From Caprimulgus europaeus (Eukaryota; Chordata; Aves; Caprimulgiformes; Caprimulgidae): a stretch of DNA of 64,000 nucleotides. A program made the position numbers and the translations under genes. Numbering within the stretch: position 1 is the stretch's first letter; each line of letters begins with the position of its first letter. Below are positions 11,072 to 22,878 of the stretch, one piece after another. The stretch lies in NCBI GenBank assembly GCA_907165065.1, contig OU015525.1, forward strand, positions 41,522,037-41,586,036, given 5' to 3'. The notes beneath the pieces are model-generated. The model saw only the letters and a list, made by a program, of their open reading frames with translations. It searched no databases and was not told the DNA's origin.

Positions 11072-13185
11072 GGTCTTCTGAATAAACTACTATTTAGTTG
11101 TAATATTCTTAAAGTCATATTTGTAACTTATTCATTCTTCTAATAATAGGTTTGAAATACTGTCCTAATGATACTGCTGTATAATTTAAGATATAAGACA
11201 CTTTCCATTGCCCTTCCCCCTGTCCAGTATCAAGCTCAGGAACCCACACTTCAAATCATTCGTAACGGGGCAAAGCTTAGTTTTTGGTAAATGCATTCCT
11301 ATCTTGAAAGTGTTGGTTTGGTTTTTGTTTTTGTTTTTCTGCACAAAAATTACACTGCTGCAAGTCTTAATGTACATGGTCTCGTCTTCCCCCTCACATC
11401 CCCCTCCTCCTCCACGTGTGGTTTCTGAGTGTTAGATCTTCTGTAGAGCTAGAGTCTTATTGTCTTGGTCATCATCACTGTGACTAAGTTTTGCAGGCCA
11501 GATTAATGCTGTACAGCCTTTATGAAAACTTTCTTTAGGTTGTTACTCTTGTGCTGCTGGAGAACAGTCAGCCTGCTGTGGCCTGCAGGACCTCTAGCTC
11601 TACCTGCAAAACCTGTAGTGGGAAGTGTTTAGTTTTACTGTGTTAAGCTCAGAAAGAGTTTACAGGAGTGAAAATTGCTGAGAGAACTACAGCAAACCAA
11701 GGAGGTTTGTTACAGAAACCACTGCAATGGGGTGCATGAGAACCCTACAGCACAGCTGCTCTTCCAAGCTGACCCATATGGAATATCTGCCCTTGAGTAG
11801 AGTTGTCCTGTCTACTTCCCAGTGGATCTGCAAATTCTCCTTTGAAAGAATGAGCCAAGCATTTACACTTTAAGAAGTGGAAATGAGAGTACTGTTCAGT
11901 AACACAAATTCATAAAGCTTTGTTTGGAAGGAAGGAAAAAATTAGTACAACACTCCTTTTAAAAATAGTAGTTATTTTGAAAAACAGAATAGACATTCCC
12001 AAATACCCCTTTAATCTGGTATACGTGTAAACATCCATATTCTTCAAATGTAAGTTATTAAATCAGGGTTGAGAGGGAAATCGTATACTTTCCTTAAGTT
12101 AAAACAATTTAATGAATAGGAAAGAGTTGCAGGATTGGGCTTTTGTGCGCTTAACAGTAAATTGTAGTATTATATTTTTTTTCTGAACTAAAGCCTATGC
12201 TTTTATTGTCCAAATAGGAAATATCTGAAATATTTATTCTCTTTGCCAGCAAGTTTAATCTACAGTTCTTAAGTGAACATCTGGGAACTCTTTTAGTTTT
12301 GGGATGAGGACAAATTCCTTAAGGAAAGACAAGAGTTTTATGCTGTGTTAAAAAGTCACCTTTCAATATTCTTAGGGTTTAACCTTTTCTTAAGAAAACA
12401 AAACAACATCAACCCCCCGCCCTGAACTTTTGAAAAAGCACTTGTATTCCCTTTAGTAGCCATTCCTTCCACCATTCCACCTTAAGCACATGCTTTGCTT
12501 TATACTCTTTTAAATGTGTAAGTTAGTGAAATTACAGAAGTGCGTATGGATGATGCCCTATGTCAGAAAAATATCACTTTATAGGAAAGAGTCTATAAAC
12601 TATGGTTTACAAAACCCAAAAAGCTTATTTTATGATGTAATTTTTATATCAAAATCATTATATGTGATGTTGATTCTTCCCAGGTTTTAAAAAATTAATG
12701 TTATGTAAAATGACTTGGGTTTTATTTGAAGGCAAGGTGATGTTCTTTTTAATTTTTTGGAATATTTTTTTAAAATATTATGTTAACACAGTGTGTCATT
12801 GAAAGTGATAATGCTGAATTCCTACATCAGAGTATAACTTAAGTATGACTTTGTTTTTACTGTCCATCTTGTGAAATTCTCAAAGGCAGATGGACATTTT
12901 TTGTGTTGAGGTTGCTTATATGTAAAAGAAAACTCAGTCTAAAAGGTTCTGTTAGACATGAACAGACCTTTGTGATCTGAGATTTTGTAAAATTTATTCC
13001 TCTAAATATGTGGACTGTTTGATGCAGTTTTGTCCCTTTAAGTATTGAAAGATGAGTATAAAAAGTGAAGGGCAGTATTGGTACTCTTTTAAGTGTTCAT
13101 ATTTGTATAGGCCTTTCATATTTATTTCTATATATAAAATAATGTATAGAAGACACCTTTCAAATAAAATTGACAACTGGAACAG
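11072..13185 (+). other. TMEM68: TMEM68 3' UTR
   Basis: About 2.1 kb follow the stop, AU-rich and free of recognisable interspersed repeats. The right boundary is inferred from the AATAAA at 13163-13168 and the GU-rich tract at 13194-13211. An early AATAAA at 11081-11086, only 10 nt after the stop, is probably not the main site. Several ATTTA-type elements occur in the last kilobase. Confidence 0.7.
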
Positions 13186-13211
13186 GCTTCTGAAGTTTTG
13201 TGTGTGTTTGA
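13163..13211 (+). terminator. TMEM68: Poly(A) signal and downstream GU-rich element of TMEM68
   Basis: AATAAA at 13163-13168 is followed 26-43 nt later by GTTTTGTGTGTGTTTG. This spacing is classical for cleavage and polyadenylation, with a predicted cleavage site near 13180-13190. Confidence 0.7.
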
Positions 13212-15097
13212 ACTAAATGAAATTAGACATGGCATGGCCTGCTGAACCTTCAGTGGTTCTGAGCAGCACGTGATACCCTTGAGAAGCTCTTCTTGCCCAG
13301 TGTCTGTATAAGGGGTGGAAAGATCAGGGCTCCAGAAGGAATGAGTTAAAGGAAAAATAATTCAGACAACAGTGGAATAAAGTCACATAAGCAGTGAGGT
13401 CCAAGTCTGAATATTTGTAATCAGTGCTGCAGGAGGCCTTAATGGGCACTGCAATATCACTATAGCTACATTTTAGATTCCACAACAGAAAATGCATGAT
13501 AAATTCCGACTAGTAAGGTTTATTAGTATGTATTTGGTGTGTGAATGATTACCTACTTTGTTTCATTGAAAAAGGGGGCAGATCTGGAGAGAGACTCTTA
13601 CAAGGAAGCCTACAGACCAAGCTTCCTTTTAGCTGATTGAGTTTACTATGTGCTAGGCAGAAGTATTTAAAGAAGAGTGTAGCAGCATTAGACTAGACCA
13701 CTGATTGCCCAGGTAGCCTTTGGATATGCTGAAGATATTCCAGGTTTCCAGGCAAACAGCATAACCAGGATGTGCATTTTTAGGTTATTGGGAAGTAGAA
13801 ATAGGCTGACTGCTGTACTGATGGGTATTTGTCATTATCTCTCAGCAAGACCCAAATCTCCCACTGGCCAATTTACTGTCCTGTTGTGTAATTGCAGGGC
13901 TCAGTCTGAACATCTATTATTAGAATGCTTTCATATGAAATTAATCACTGCAAATGCAAGGTAGAGCAGTTAATCAGCATTGTCAACACAATTGTGTGGC
14001 TCATCCGGTATTGGGTTTGCTGTACAAGTATACCATTATGTTGCTTCATCCGATTACTCTATAGAGAAAGATACAGTGATGGTGACACTTAACGTGTTAG
14101 CTCTAAGTGCTTAATCCCTGTTAAGCCCATCATTGATGCTAGACTGCTTTTTTTTGGTGTTATTTTTGCACCAAAAATTTTCAGTACCAAAAGTAAACGT
14201 GGAAGTGCATGGAATTGCTACATGAGTGTAGTAGCATAGAAAATACATTTCAAGTAAGATAATCCTCCAAAACATGTCTGCTGAAACTTCTGAGACAATC
14301 TGATGTCACACACTTTTTTAGTTCTATTCACTTCATGTCTATGAAGGTCTTTGCAAGCAACAAAGATAGTGTGTTTCTACAATACAGACCAATGATGCTA
14401 ATGCCTTTTTCTATCTTTTTCTTCTAATTTCAGAATAGCCAAAATGAATAGTAGTCTCAACACAAATCACTTTTCTCATTGTGGGCTATTTGCAGTATTT
14501 GCTTGTGTTCTTTTTTTGAGTAATTTTTTTTTGCATAGACGGTTGCAAATTTACTGCTTACCTTGAATTTTGTTGCAGCATACATGGAGTGCATACCATA
14601 CATTGCTTCCTGAAAGATTTAAAAATTGCTATAATGATCTCTTCATGTCAGAAAATTGGTCACAAAAGTGTAATAAACTTTTAAACTGTAGGGAGAATTT
14701 TTTTAAAAAACAAAAAGGCTTGCTTACACTTCTTGCTTTTGTGTGTGTGTGTGTCCAACATGTTACAAGAAGGTAAGATGCTGTCTAGAATTAACATCAG
14801 GGTGCATATATAAGGCAGACCGAATATTTTTTTCCCTACCATGAATCTGAGTCAGCTGTTGTAGAGCAGATCCTACTCCACTGAGCCTTGTGTTGCAGCC
14901 ATTGCATGGGAGCAAGCCCACCGCTGCTGCTGTCCGTACTAGTTACTGTAACCAGAGCACAGCGTGAGGCTTCACATCACTTTTGGCTGCTGTTTTCTAG
15001 TGCTGTTTTCTAGTTAAAACCACTTGCATGCTCTGGAAACATGAGATGCCAAAGGTCTAAGAAAATACAAAAGGGAGTATTGTATTATTCAGAGAAG

Positions 15098-15102
<5 letters not shown>

Positions 15103-15133
<31 letters not shown>
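15103..15133 (+). repeat. Pure poly(A) tract, 31 A
   Basis: An uninterrupted run of 31 A follows GATCTT and precedes GGGAAGCG. It may be a microsatellite or the tail of a retrocopy. I do not recognise the upstream 300 bp. Confidence 0.95.
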
Positions 15134-15136
<3 letters not shown>

Positions 15137-15293
15137 AAGCGAGAAATGGAACCACTTTTACCTAATTTCTTTTCACGGGAAACAGAATGTGCCAAACATC
15201 AGGGAGGGTAAGAATTTACAATTTTGTGTCATCTTTACAGCTAATTTGTGGCGGATGAGTAGGGATGAGTTCTGTTGCAGATGTGGCTGATCC

Positions 15294-15368
15294 TCATATA
15301 TTTCAGACTAGCCTCATATATTTCAGTGTAGAAGAAAACCAAACTAGGTTTGGTTTTCTTCTACACTG
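15294..15368. repeat. Direct repeat followed by perfect 21-bp hairpin
   Basis: CCTCATATATTTCAG occurs twice a few bases apart (about 15294-15308 and 15312-15326). The second copy runs into the left arm (15324-15344) of a perfect 21-bp inverted repeat whose right arm is 15348-15368. The loop is only TAG. Confidence 0.92.
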
Positions 15369-15595
15369 TGCTCAGTGCAGCCCCAGCCTTCCTTCAGTTA
15401 CTTCTTAAGTGGGTAAAGAAATGGAGATTCCAATGAACATTTGTTCTTTGATCTATTTAAAGTCTACCAAAGGTACCTAGAAACATTTCTGAACTATTTC
15501 AACTGCTGTGATGGAGCTGCCAGCTCTCCAGACACTTCTTGAATGATCAGATTTGTCCTTACTGTATAAAAAGTAGTCTCCTGATGGAGACCAAG

Positions 15596-15637
15596 ATGGA
15601 CAAGACACTCCACCAAAGCTTTGAGTGTCTTGTCCAT
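15596..15637. repeat. Perfect 15-bp inverted repeat with 12-nt loop
   Basis: ATGGACAAGACACTC at 15596-15610 is exactly complementary to 15623-15637. The loop is CACCAAAGCTTT. It lies only 230 bp from the previous hairpin. Confidence 0.93.
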
Positions 15638-15733
15638 TCAGAAAATGACTTGATTAATTTTCTTTTGCCCATCATGCAGTAAATTAGTTTTCTTAACTAG
15701 ATGGCACAGCAGTTGCAGGCTTGCTTGGTAGAA

Positions 15734-15757
15734 TTATTGTTGTTGTTGTTGTTGTTG

Positions 15758-15794
<37 letters not shown>
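15734..15794 (+). repeat. Compound (TTG)n(TTA)n microsatellite
   Basis: Eight TTG units are followed by about eleven TTA units without interruption. Confidence 0.97.
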
Positions 15795-18700
15795 GGCCAT
15801 AGATTTCCACAGACAGACTTTTTGGTATCTTGATCTTGCTTTGTGAGAACTTTCAAGTGCCCTGAAACATCTTGCTCAGCCCTGGGCTGGCTCGGGTGTG
15901 GCCAAACAGACACAAGAAGTTACAGCTGAGGAGGTAACATGGTTAAGGTCTGGTCTTTGTGCACATGCCACCACCACCTTTAAGATCCTCATCGAGAGCA
16001 AGCCTTATAAGGGAAGGTTGCTGTTCTAACAGGTGAGAAAGCTTTTTATAAAGAGCCGCTGGTATTTATCTGTCATACATACAGTATCCACAAATACCAT
16101 CTCTAGGAGGCAATAAGCTTTCTGCATAACAGCTGTAATAAATGAACTGACAGACACTCTTATCCTCTGCAATTTATTTCATCCTTCTGGTGCAGCAACC
16201 GGGCTGTACGTAGATCTGAGGTTGTGCTGAACACACCACTTTCAAGTTGCTTTGCTTACTCCGTGCTCAGTGCCTCATTTGCAAAGCTCTCTCATGAGCC
16301 AGCGGATGTACAGTTTGTCAGGCATTTAAAATTGGAGGATGGCTTTTGTTGCTGTCTGCAGCAAGGTGAGTCAGGAGAACTCGGCATGTGGGCAGCTAAG
16401 CACCCACAAGTGCCCAAAAACATGCTTCAAGGAGCAATGGGAGTAGAGAGCTGACCTAAAAAGCCAGCCAGAGAATCTCAGCCGTTGGAATGCATTCATC
16501 TGTCTTTAATTTCTTAACTCTTAACATCTTCTGACCATTAATGCCTACAGGACCAGATACTGTCTGACATTATTATTTACATAGCAGCATAGATAAGCAT
16601 ACATACGCGTGTGTATGCATGATGCTGTTTCTTCAGTATAAACAGGAGCAGGGAACCTACTTTAGCTGCTGTTGCAAGGCAAATAACAGACCATTATTAT
16701 TCAATCCAGCTGTAGCTTTGCAAATGTCAAGATGATATCTTTCATGCTTGCTTTGTCATTATATTATGCTTAATAATTTTTTATTAGCTGGTAACTAAGT
16801 AGTTTCTGTAGATGTGCTCATTTCAAACATTGTCTCTTCACAACATGCAGCAAAACATGGATAATATGCAAATAATGATTTCTGGAGCTCAAGCTCCTGA
16901 TTTTAATGCAGATTTCTGTAAGTGTAGGAACTAAGTCTATATGAACATTTTAATCAATGAGGAACTTGCCCACCTCTGAGGATTTGGGCCCCATTTCCAA
17001 TGTCTAAAATACAACATAGCATCTGTGTTAGCAGCATGCTCCCACTGGGGCAAATAAAGCCAGAAACATTCAGATTCCAGGACAGTGTTGCCACCGCAAT
17101 AAACATTTGCAATATCGACCTCCCTGAGTTCAAGAGTAAAACACAGAGGACTCGCAGGTTTGGAAACTACAAATACAAAGGTGCAATTTAACCTGGAGAG
17201 AAGGATCTCCTGAAAAAGACTGAAATTTTTATATCAGGGCTGTCCTTCAGAAGGAGCTTTATTTTTTTGGCAAGCTGTCCTATTTTGCCAGTCCCTTCAC
17301 CTTTGCAGGCAGCATGCCAGGCAAGACAGCAGCGGAGACAAGCAGTCGAAGGAAAACACCTGAGCCTGTAGTATTGGCTCTTTGGGGACAGAATGAGGGC
17401 CTGCTTCCATCAAATTTAATACTCAGCTGCTGGGAACAGCTACTATTTTGCAAGTGGGGAGAGGACAAGACATTTGGCTGAGCACAGGCAGGCTGTTTAG
17501 GGAGAAGGTGGTGGTGATTCATCCCAATATAAACTGCTACTGTTGGGGTGGGGCAAAGGCAATTTAAAGAGGCGCAGCAAGTGTTGGCAGCTGTGTGAAA
17601 TAAATGAATAAATCAAATGAAGAAAACATGACTGGCTCCAAGTAATTCATATGCACATGCCCCACGTTTCCCTTCCTGGGATCCCATACTGTTCTGTGTG
17701 TGTGCTAGGATTACCTCATATTTCATCAGACAAAGCTGAAAGTTTATTTCTCCCAAGAATCTACTTGTTTTACAACAGCCCACCTGGAATGGAAACTTGT
17801 GATCCTGCACAAAGTGCTGGGCTGTTGTGGTGTTGTTTGTTTTTTGGTTGTTTGTTTTTTTTTTTTTCCTTTCTATTGCATACATTTTGCCCCTTTGTTT
17901 AGTGAGCAGTGCTGTCCTTTACAACTAGCCTAATAAAAAAATACAAATTTCAGCTGCTACCAGCACAGAGATGGGTTAATATTTAGCAAGGCAGGTTATC
18001 TTAAGTTAGATAAGCTGTCAAAATGCAAGCTGACTTAGTGTGGCTCACACAGTACAGTTATATCCCTTTCTAAGATGAAAAGCTTTTTTTATGTGCCTGA
18101 TCCCAAAAGATGTTTGCCCCTCCCAGCCTGAAGGCAGCCCTGCCTGTGCATCCCTTGGAGTTAGGTCTGCTTCTGTCACACGTACAGATGCCATAACACA
18201 CAGCATGGAAACACCCAAAGGCTGCATTGCCTCTGCAGGCATCTGAGGGCAAGTGAGGGAATCTTTGCATGGGGAAGTTTACAGCATGAAAAGGGATGGT
18301 TTACTAACATTAAGGCCCACATTTTTTCTTTTTTTTTTTCCCCTGGGCACATTGGCTGGAAGTTTTCAGCCAGTGTTTCCGATGTCGGGAACAATAAAGG
18401 CACGGGGAATTTAAAAGCATTGCTGCCTTGACACAAGTGGAAATCCACAATGCTGAAGCAGAGGTTTTTCCTTTGAACACTTCAGCTGAGCATCTGTGAG
18501 CACTCACTCCAAATCCTGCATCTGTGTCCTGTCTGCCCACAGGAAGAGCCACCTTGACACCCAGACACAGAGTCTTTGTATCTTTGTCCCAGGCAGCTGC
18601 AAGATAAATAACAGAAAGATCCTGAGCCCAGGAGCTTCTCTGCTTTCTTCTTCCTAACCCCACTGTCTTCATAATAGGCAGAGCATCTCCCTTGAGACCT

Positions 18701-19149
18701 GGCTTCCTGGATGAATTCGAACGGCACCTCTTTAGAACTTCTTTTGAATCGAGGTAGTAGATAATGCAGAGCACATTGCTGCTCCTGATTACTCAGGTTT
18801 CAGAGAAATGTCAGGTACAGTCTTCAAGTCTGTAATGAACACAAGACATTTATGTTCTTCCAAGATTTTTTTTCTTTTTCTCTAAGGCTGCCCTGTTTTT
18901 TCTTCCTCTTCCTTTAGGAAATATGAGAGCTATGATCTTGTGGAATAATTACTGGAGGTAACTTAGAAATCGAAAAACCCAGCATTGTTCACACATTAAG
19001 GAAAGGTATAATGTCGAAGAAGATTCCAGGGAAGAATGCAACTGGTACATGAAGAATCCTCTCCAAGGTTGTCTCCTGGAGAGTGTGGTCTGGATATTAA
19101 TATGGGGGGGAAGGGAGGGTAGAAAGGAGTGAAAATTCTTTAGCTAACC

Positions 19150-20114
19150 CCTGTTAATCACTGCAGAAGAGATGCATGGCACCAAGAAGCTGGTACCAAT
19201 CTGTTTGCATCCCTGGGTTGACAGTCTGTCACCGTTTAGACAAATGCCATCCTTGTGTGATCTTTGAATAAACTTCATCACGTTAACACCAAAACACATC
19301 TCTGGCTCAAAGACCACCCGCCCTCCCCTTCCTGAGCATATGCTCTAAATTTTTGGTAACCTATACCTTAAAAGGGAAATGGAAGAGTTTTTACCAATCA
19401 TGATAAAAGTATGACTAGAGTTACTCAAGCTCCACCTTGAAGGTAAAAATAATATAAAAGTAGCCCAAAGAAAGGGGGATTTTAGAGAAGATACCATCAC
19501 GGGCAAGTCAGGGAAGATAACATAGCAGATCCCTGACCCCTGGGACCAGCTGATGGGCTGAGCCTCTCTTTCCCACCATAGGATGCCTTTGGGTAAGATT
19601 TACACTTTCCTGAGGACTTTCTTGGAAACTTAGAAATCTCTATAGAATTGTTTTGTAACTTAATGCTTTTAGTAATTTGCAACCTTAATGCTTGTATATA
19701 TTTCTGCAGACAGTAGATTATCACCAGCAATCCACATAAATCTGTATTATTCCTGTTGCTTTATTAAAGTGCCTTATTCACTTATTAAATTGCTGCACAA
19801 TTTCTCACTGGGCACCGCCTGATAGGCTGTGAGGGTCCATAGATCATGACTGGACGGCAGATGCAGGGCACTATCAAGTGAATCAGGAATTAACACACCC
19901 AGACTTGTAGTGCCACATTGAGTACACTGTGCCTGTCCGTAACCAGCCACACCATTCCCCACTGGACACCGCTAAATTCTGCAGGTTGAGCTGTGAGAGT
20001 CCATAAATCGTGGGAAGACAGAAGTGCAGTGCACTACTGAGTGAATCTGCTGCTGTCAGACTCATAGTGCTGAATTGGGCATCACTCTGGACCTAAACCC
20101 AGCCACCCCCAGCT
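19150..20114 (+). mobile_element. Probable decayed avian retroviral LTR with duplicated 3' part
   Basis: A TATA-like AATATAAAAG lies at 19450-19459. Polyadenylation-like TTATTAAAG and TTATTAAATTGC lie at about 19760-19792, followed by a CACTGGGCACCG block that resembles the R-U5 end of some avian endogenous retrovirus LTRs. No internal retroviral genes are present, so it would be a solo LTR. The 5' boundary is a guess and I could not identify flanking target duplications. It could instead be another kind of decayed repeat. Confidence 0.45.
19806..20114 (+). repeat. Tandem duplication of a unit of about 154 bp
   Basis: Copy 1 (19806-19959) and copy 2 (19960-20114) both open with CACTGG.CACCGC. 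They share GCTGTGAG.GTCCATA.ATC, then GTGAATC, then AGTGC..A.TTG and end in CAGCCAC. By eye they are roughly 70 percent identical with indels, so the duplication is old. Confidence 0.85.
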
Positions 20115-22530
20115 CCTCTAATATCTGAGGGTAAGCTGGAATGCAAGGGGGTTTATTTCCTGCCAAATTGCTTTACTGCCCTTTTCACACAACAGATCTC
20201 AAAAGATGTTGCACATGTGCACACAAGAAAAAGCACTCCAAAGTGTAAAATTTCAACCAAACTCTTCCCTTCCTATTTGAAATCTGCTTCAGGCAGAAAT
20301 AGAGAGTATGTTCTTTTTATGCACAGTCAGAAGCATCCTGTGGCATGGGCTGCTGGCAAAAATGAATTATCTGTGCAAGAAAAAATAATTAAAGAAAAGG
20401 TTTTACGAGATCTGTATTCAAAAGAATGTTGAAAGAAGTTAAATTTAGCATGGAGGTTTCTCATGTCCTACTCACATGGACTGCCAGAGAATGGCATACC
20501 TAATTGGAAATACAGTGGCGTGACTTGTCTGCCACTGCTCAGAGAGAGGATGTGCCATCCTGGATCAGATCATTAGCCTATATTGCCATCTAAACCAAGG
20601 CATGCACTGATGAAGCAGGCAAATTCCTGCCAGACAGCATGCCCTTGTGCAATTCCATAGGGCTGTGTGATGGGTGAGATGAATCCAGACCAAGCAGTCA
20701 TGTCCCTGTGCCAACCAGGAGGCACAAGAACCTTAAATGGGCAGAAGCCACAGGTGACATCATGTAGGTGGCTGGGTAATGGGATCAGGCAGGAGCAGAA
20801 ATGGTCCTTTTGGTTCCCTGCTGCCCAGCCCACGTTTTAAAGTCTCACCATGACGAGGAAAAGCAAATAGTGTGTCAGAGGTCCAGCTGAGCACTGAGAA
20901 GGAATCCCAAGAACCGCACTTTTTGGATCCCCAAATTTCCAAGAACTTTTCTCATTCAATTGCATATTTTCTGAAGATGTCTGTTTCTAGCGATCCATAC
21001 CTGGAAACCAAAGACAGAACCTTTGCTCTAATTCTTTCTGCAGCAAAGCCTCACAGACGTGCACTACAGGCAAGGTGAATTAATTTCATATGCTAGATAA
21101 CACACCACTTTAATGAAATCCTGTCCCATTAGGTTGTTGAAGAAGTCATTATCACTGAAATCTCATGTCTTACCAGCATGGAATAACAGTTTGGGATAAG
21201 GTGATGTGCCCAAACGTAAAAACCTGATAACCACATAAATAGAATAGAGTTGGATAATTTTATAACTTTAAAGATCAGATGGATCAGGTATAGAAGCAAA
21301 AGCCCATCTAAGGGCTAAACTTGATTCATTATTAGTTACAAGTCACACGTAGAAGTTCATGTCACTTTAAAGAAAGATATAACCATGAGGCACTTTTATT
21401 TTTAATTGCCAATATTGTCCCACCTGCTACCAGTTGGGGCAGAAAGGGAAGAGCTGTAACTGCTGTGAGCACCAGTGCTTCTCATAGCTGGCAAACCAGC
21501 CCATTTCTGCCTTTATACTGTAGCACAGAACTTAAGCTTCAACCTCATTTTTCCTTTACAAACACAGAATACACTGCATTGTGTATGCTGCTCACATGCC
21601 TATGATATTTGGAGGTGCTCATTAAGGGATATCATTAAGGCATGCTATATGCTTTATGCTATAGCAGGGTTTAAGTATATGGCAATTATTTGCATTCAGT
21701 GGAAATGGTGAGTGCTCTAGGACATCATTGCACAGCTAAGGTAGGATCTCTTTTGTTGTTGGTTTTTGCTTTGTTTTGTTTTGTTTTTTATTTTAAAATA
21801 TGGGCTAGATAGAGTAACATACAAAAGTCAAAGAAATTCCAAGTCAGCACAACAGACCCTGGCGTGAACCCAGTGGTGGAATATGGCAAAGGGTACCTTA
21901 GAGAACACTGACCAGTCAGAGAAGTTGAGAGATGGGTTAATTTTCCTGCTTTTATCAGGACATTGGATAGGACATTTCACAGGACATCAGATCTCTGACA
22001 AAATGCCACATGCCTGTAATGTAACCACATGGCTCTTCTCCCACTGCTGTACCAACACAGCCGGCTGGAATCAAAATCGGCAGGAAAAAGGTGACAGCAT
22101 TTGAAATGTAGACTCAAACATAACAGATGGCAAGCACAGCCCAAAGCAAAAACAAATCCCCAAAGTAAAACACAAAAACAAATATCAGAGACAAACGGGC
22201 ATTTAAAATAAATGAATGAACAAACACCAAAAAAATGCCTTAAAGGGAGAATCTTGGAAGAGTTACAAAGTCACTGAAGAAGAGAAAAAAAGATCAGTAG
22301 GGACAAAGGTGCAATAAGGAAGGGCTGAGTTGCATAATGCTACTTGCTCTGTCTGAAGGAGCCTCCAGATGTTCCCTCTTACTCTCATGTAACTCCAAGT
22401 TGTGAAACAGCTGGTTTGCAGAGGGTGGCTAAGCTGAGGCTGGTCATGGTGCCTCTTGTCTCACATTGGCCCAGGGAAGTGAAACTACATTTCACCCTAA
22501 TGGTGGATCCACTGGCATGGCAGAAGAGCA
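20115..22530. other. Intergenic, no gene seen
   Basis: The only structured element I see is a short TTTTG-rich run near 21756-21786. Open frames here have no family resemblance and look like chance. Confidence 0.6.
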
Positions 22531-22878
22531 CATAGAATCATAGAATTGTTTTTGTTGGAAAAGACCTTTAAGATCATCAAGCCCAACTGCAAACGTAACA
22601 CTGACAAGTCCATCTCTAAACCATGTCCCTAAGCACCACATCTACACATCTATTAAATCCAGGGATAGTGACTCAACCACTTCTCTGGGCAGCCTGTTCC
22701 AATGCTTGACAACCCTTTCAGTGAACAAATTTTTCCTAATAACCAATCTAAACATCTCCTGGCACAACTTGAGGCTGTTTCCTCTTGTCCTATCACTTGT
22801 TACTTGGGAGAAGAAACCAATCCCCAACTCACTACAACTTCCTTTCAGGTAGAGAGCAATGAGGTCTTCCATAAAGCT
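22531..22878 (-). mobile_element. CR1 LINE, 5'-truncated, minus orientation
   Basis: On the minus strand the copy ends in the CR1 3' tail, seen on + as CATAGAATCATAGAATTG at 22531, followed by GGAAAAGACCTTTAAGATCA. Upstream it retains the end of the RT reading frame, with residues such as [17 protein letters not shown] and [15 protein letters not shown]. It is less decayed than the copy at 1-972, and 5' truncation is typical of CR1. Confidence 0.95.

Larger units (their letters stand above)
13186..19149. other. Intergenic region between TMEM68 and XKR4, first part
   Basis: No exon is supported. Contents are a pure A31 tract, two long hairpins and a TTG/TTA microsatellite (separate entries), plus a short GT run at 14741-14753 and a T-run near 17848-17869. 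Parts such as 16040-16330 read like non-repetitive conserved sequence, but this cannot be tested from one genome. Confidence 0.6.

Noticed and set aside
11081-11086. AATAAA 10 nt after the TMEM68 stop as the main poly(A) signal
   Set aside because: It lacks a clear GU-rich element, and the site at 13163 has textbook spacing and a strong downstream element.
18310-18774. Longest non-exonic open frame (154 codons, minus strand)
   Set aside because: No domain, no splice or promoter context, overlapping frames in other phases and low-complexity lysine run from a poly-T tract; consistent with chance.
20540-20610. Reptile-type old CR1 ('CATCCTGGATCAGATCATTA' resembles turtle/crocodile CR1 heads)
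   Set aside because: Similarity is limited to about 25 bases and does not continue downstream.
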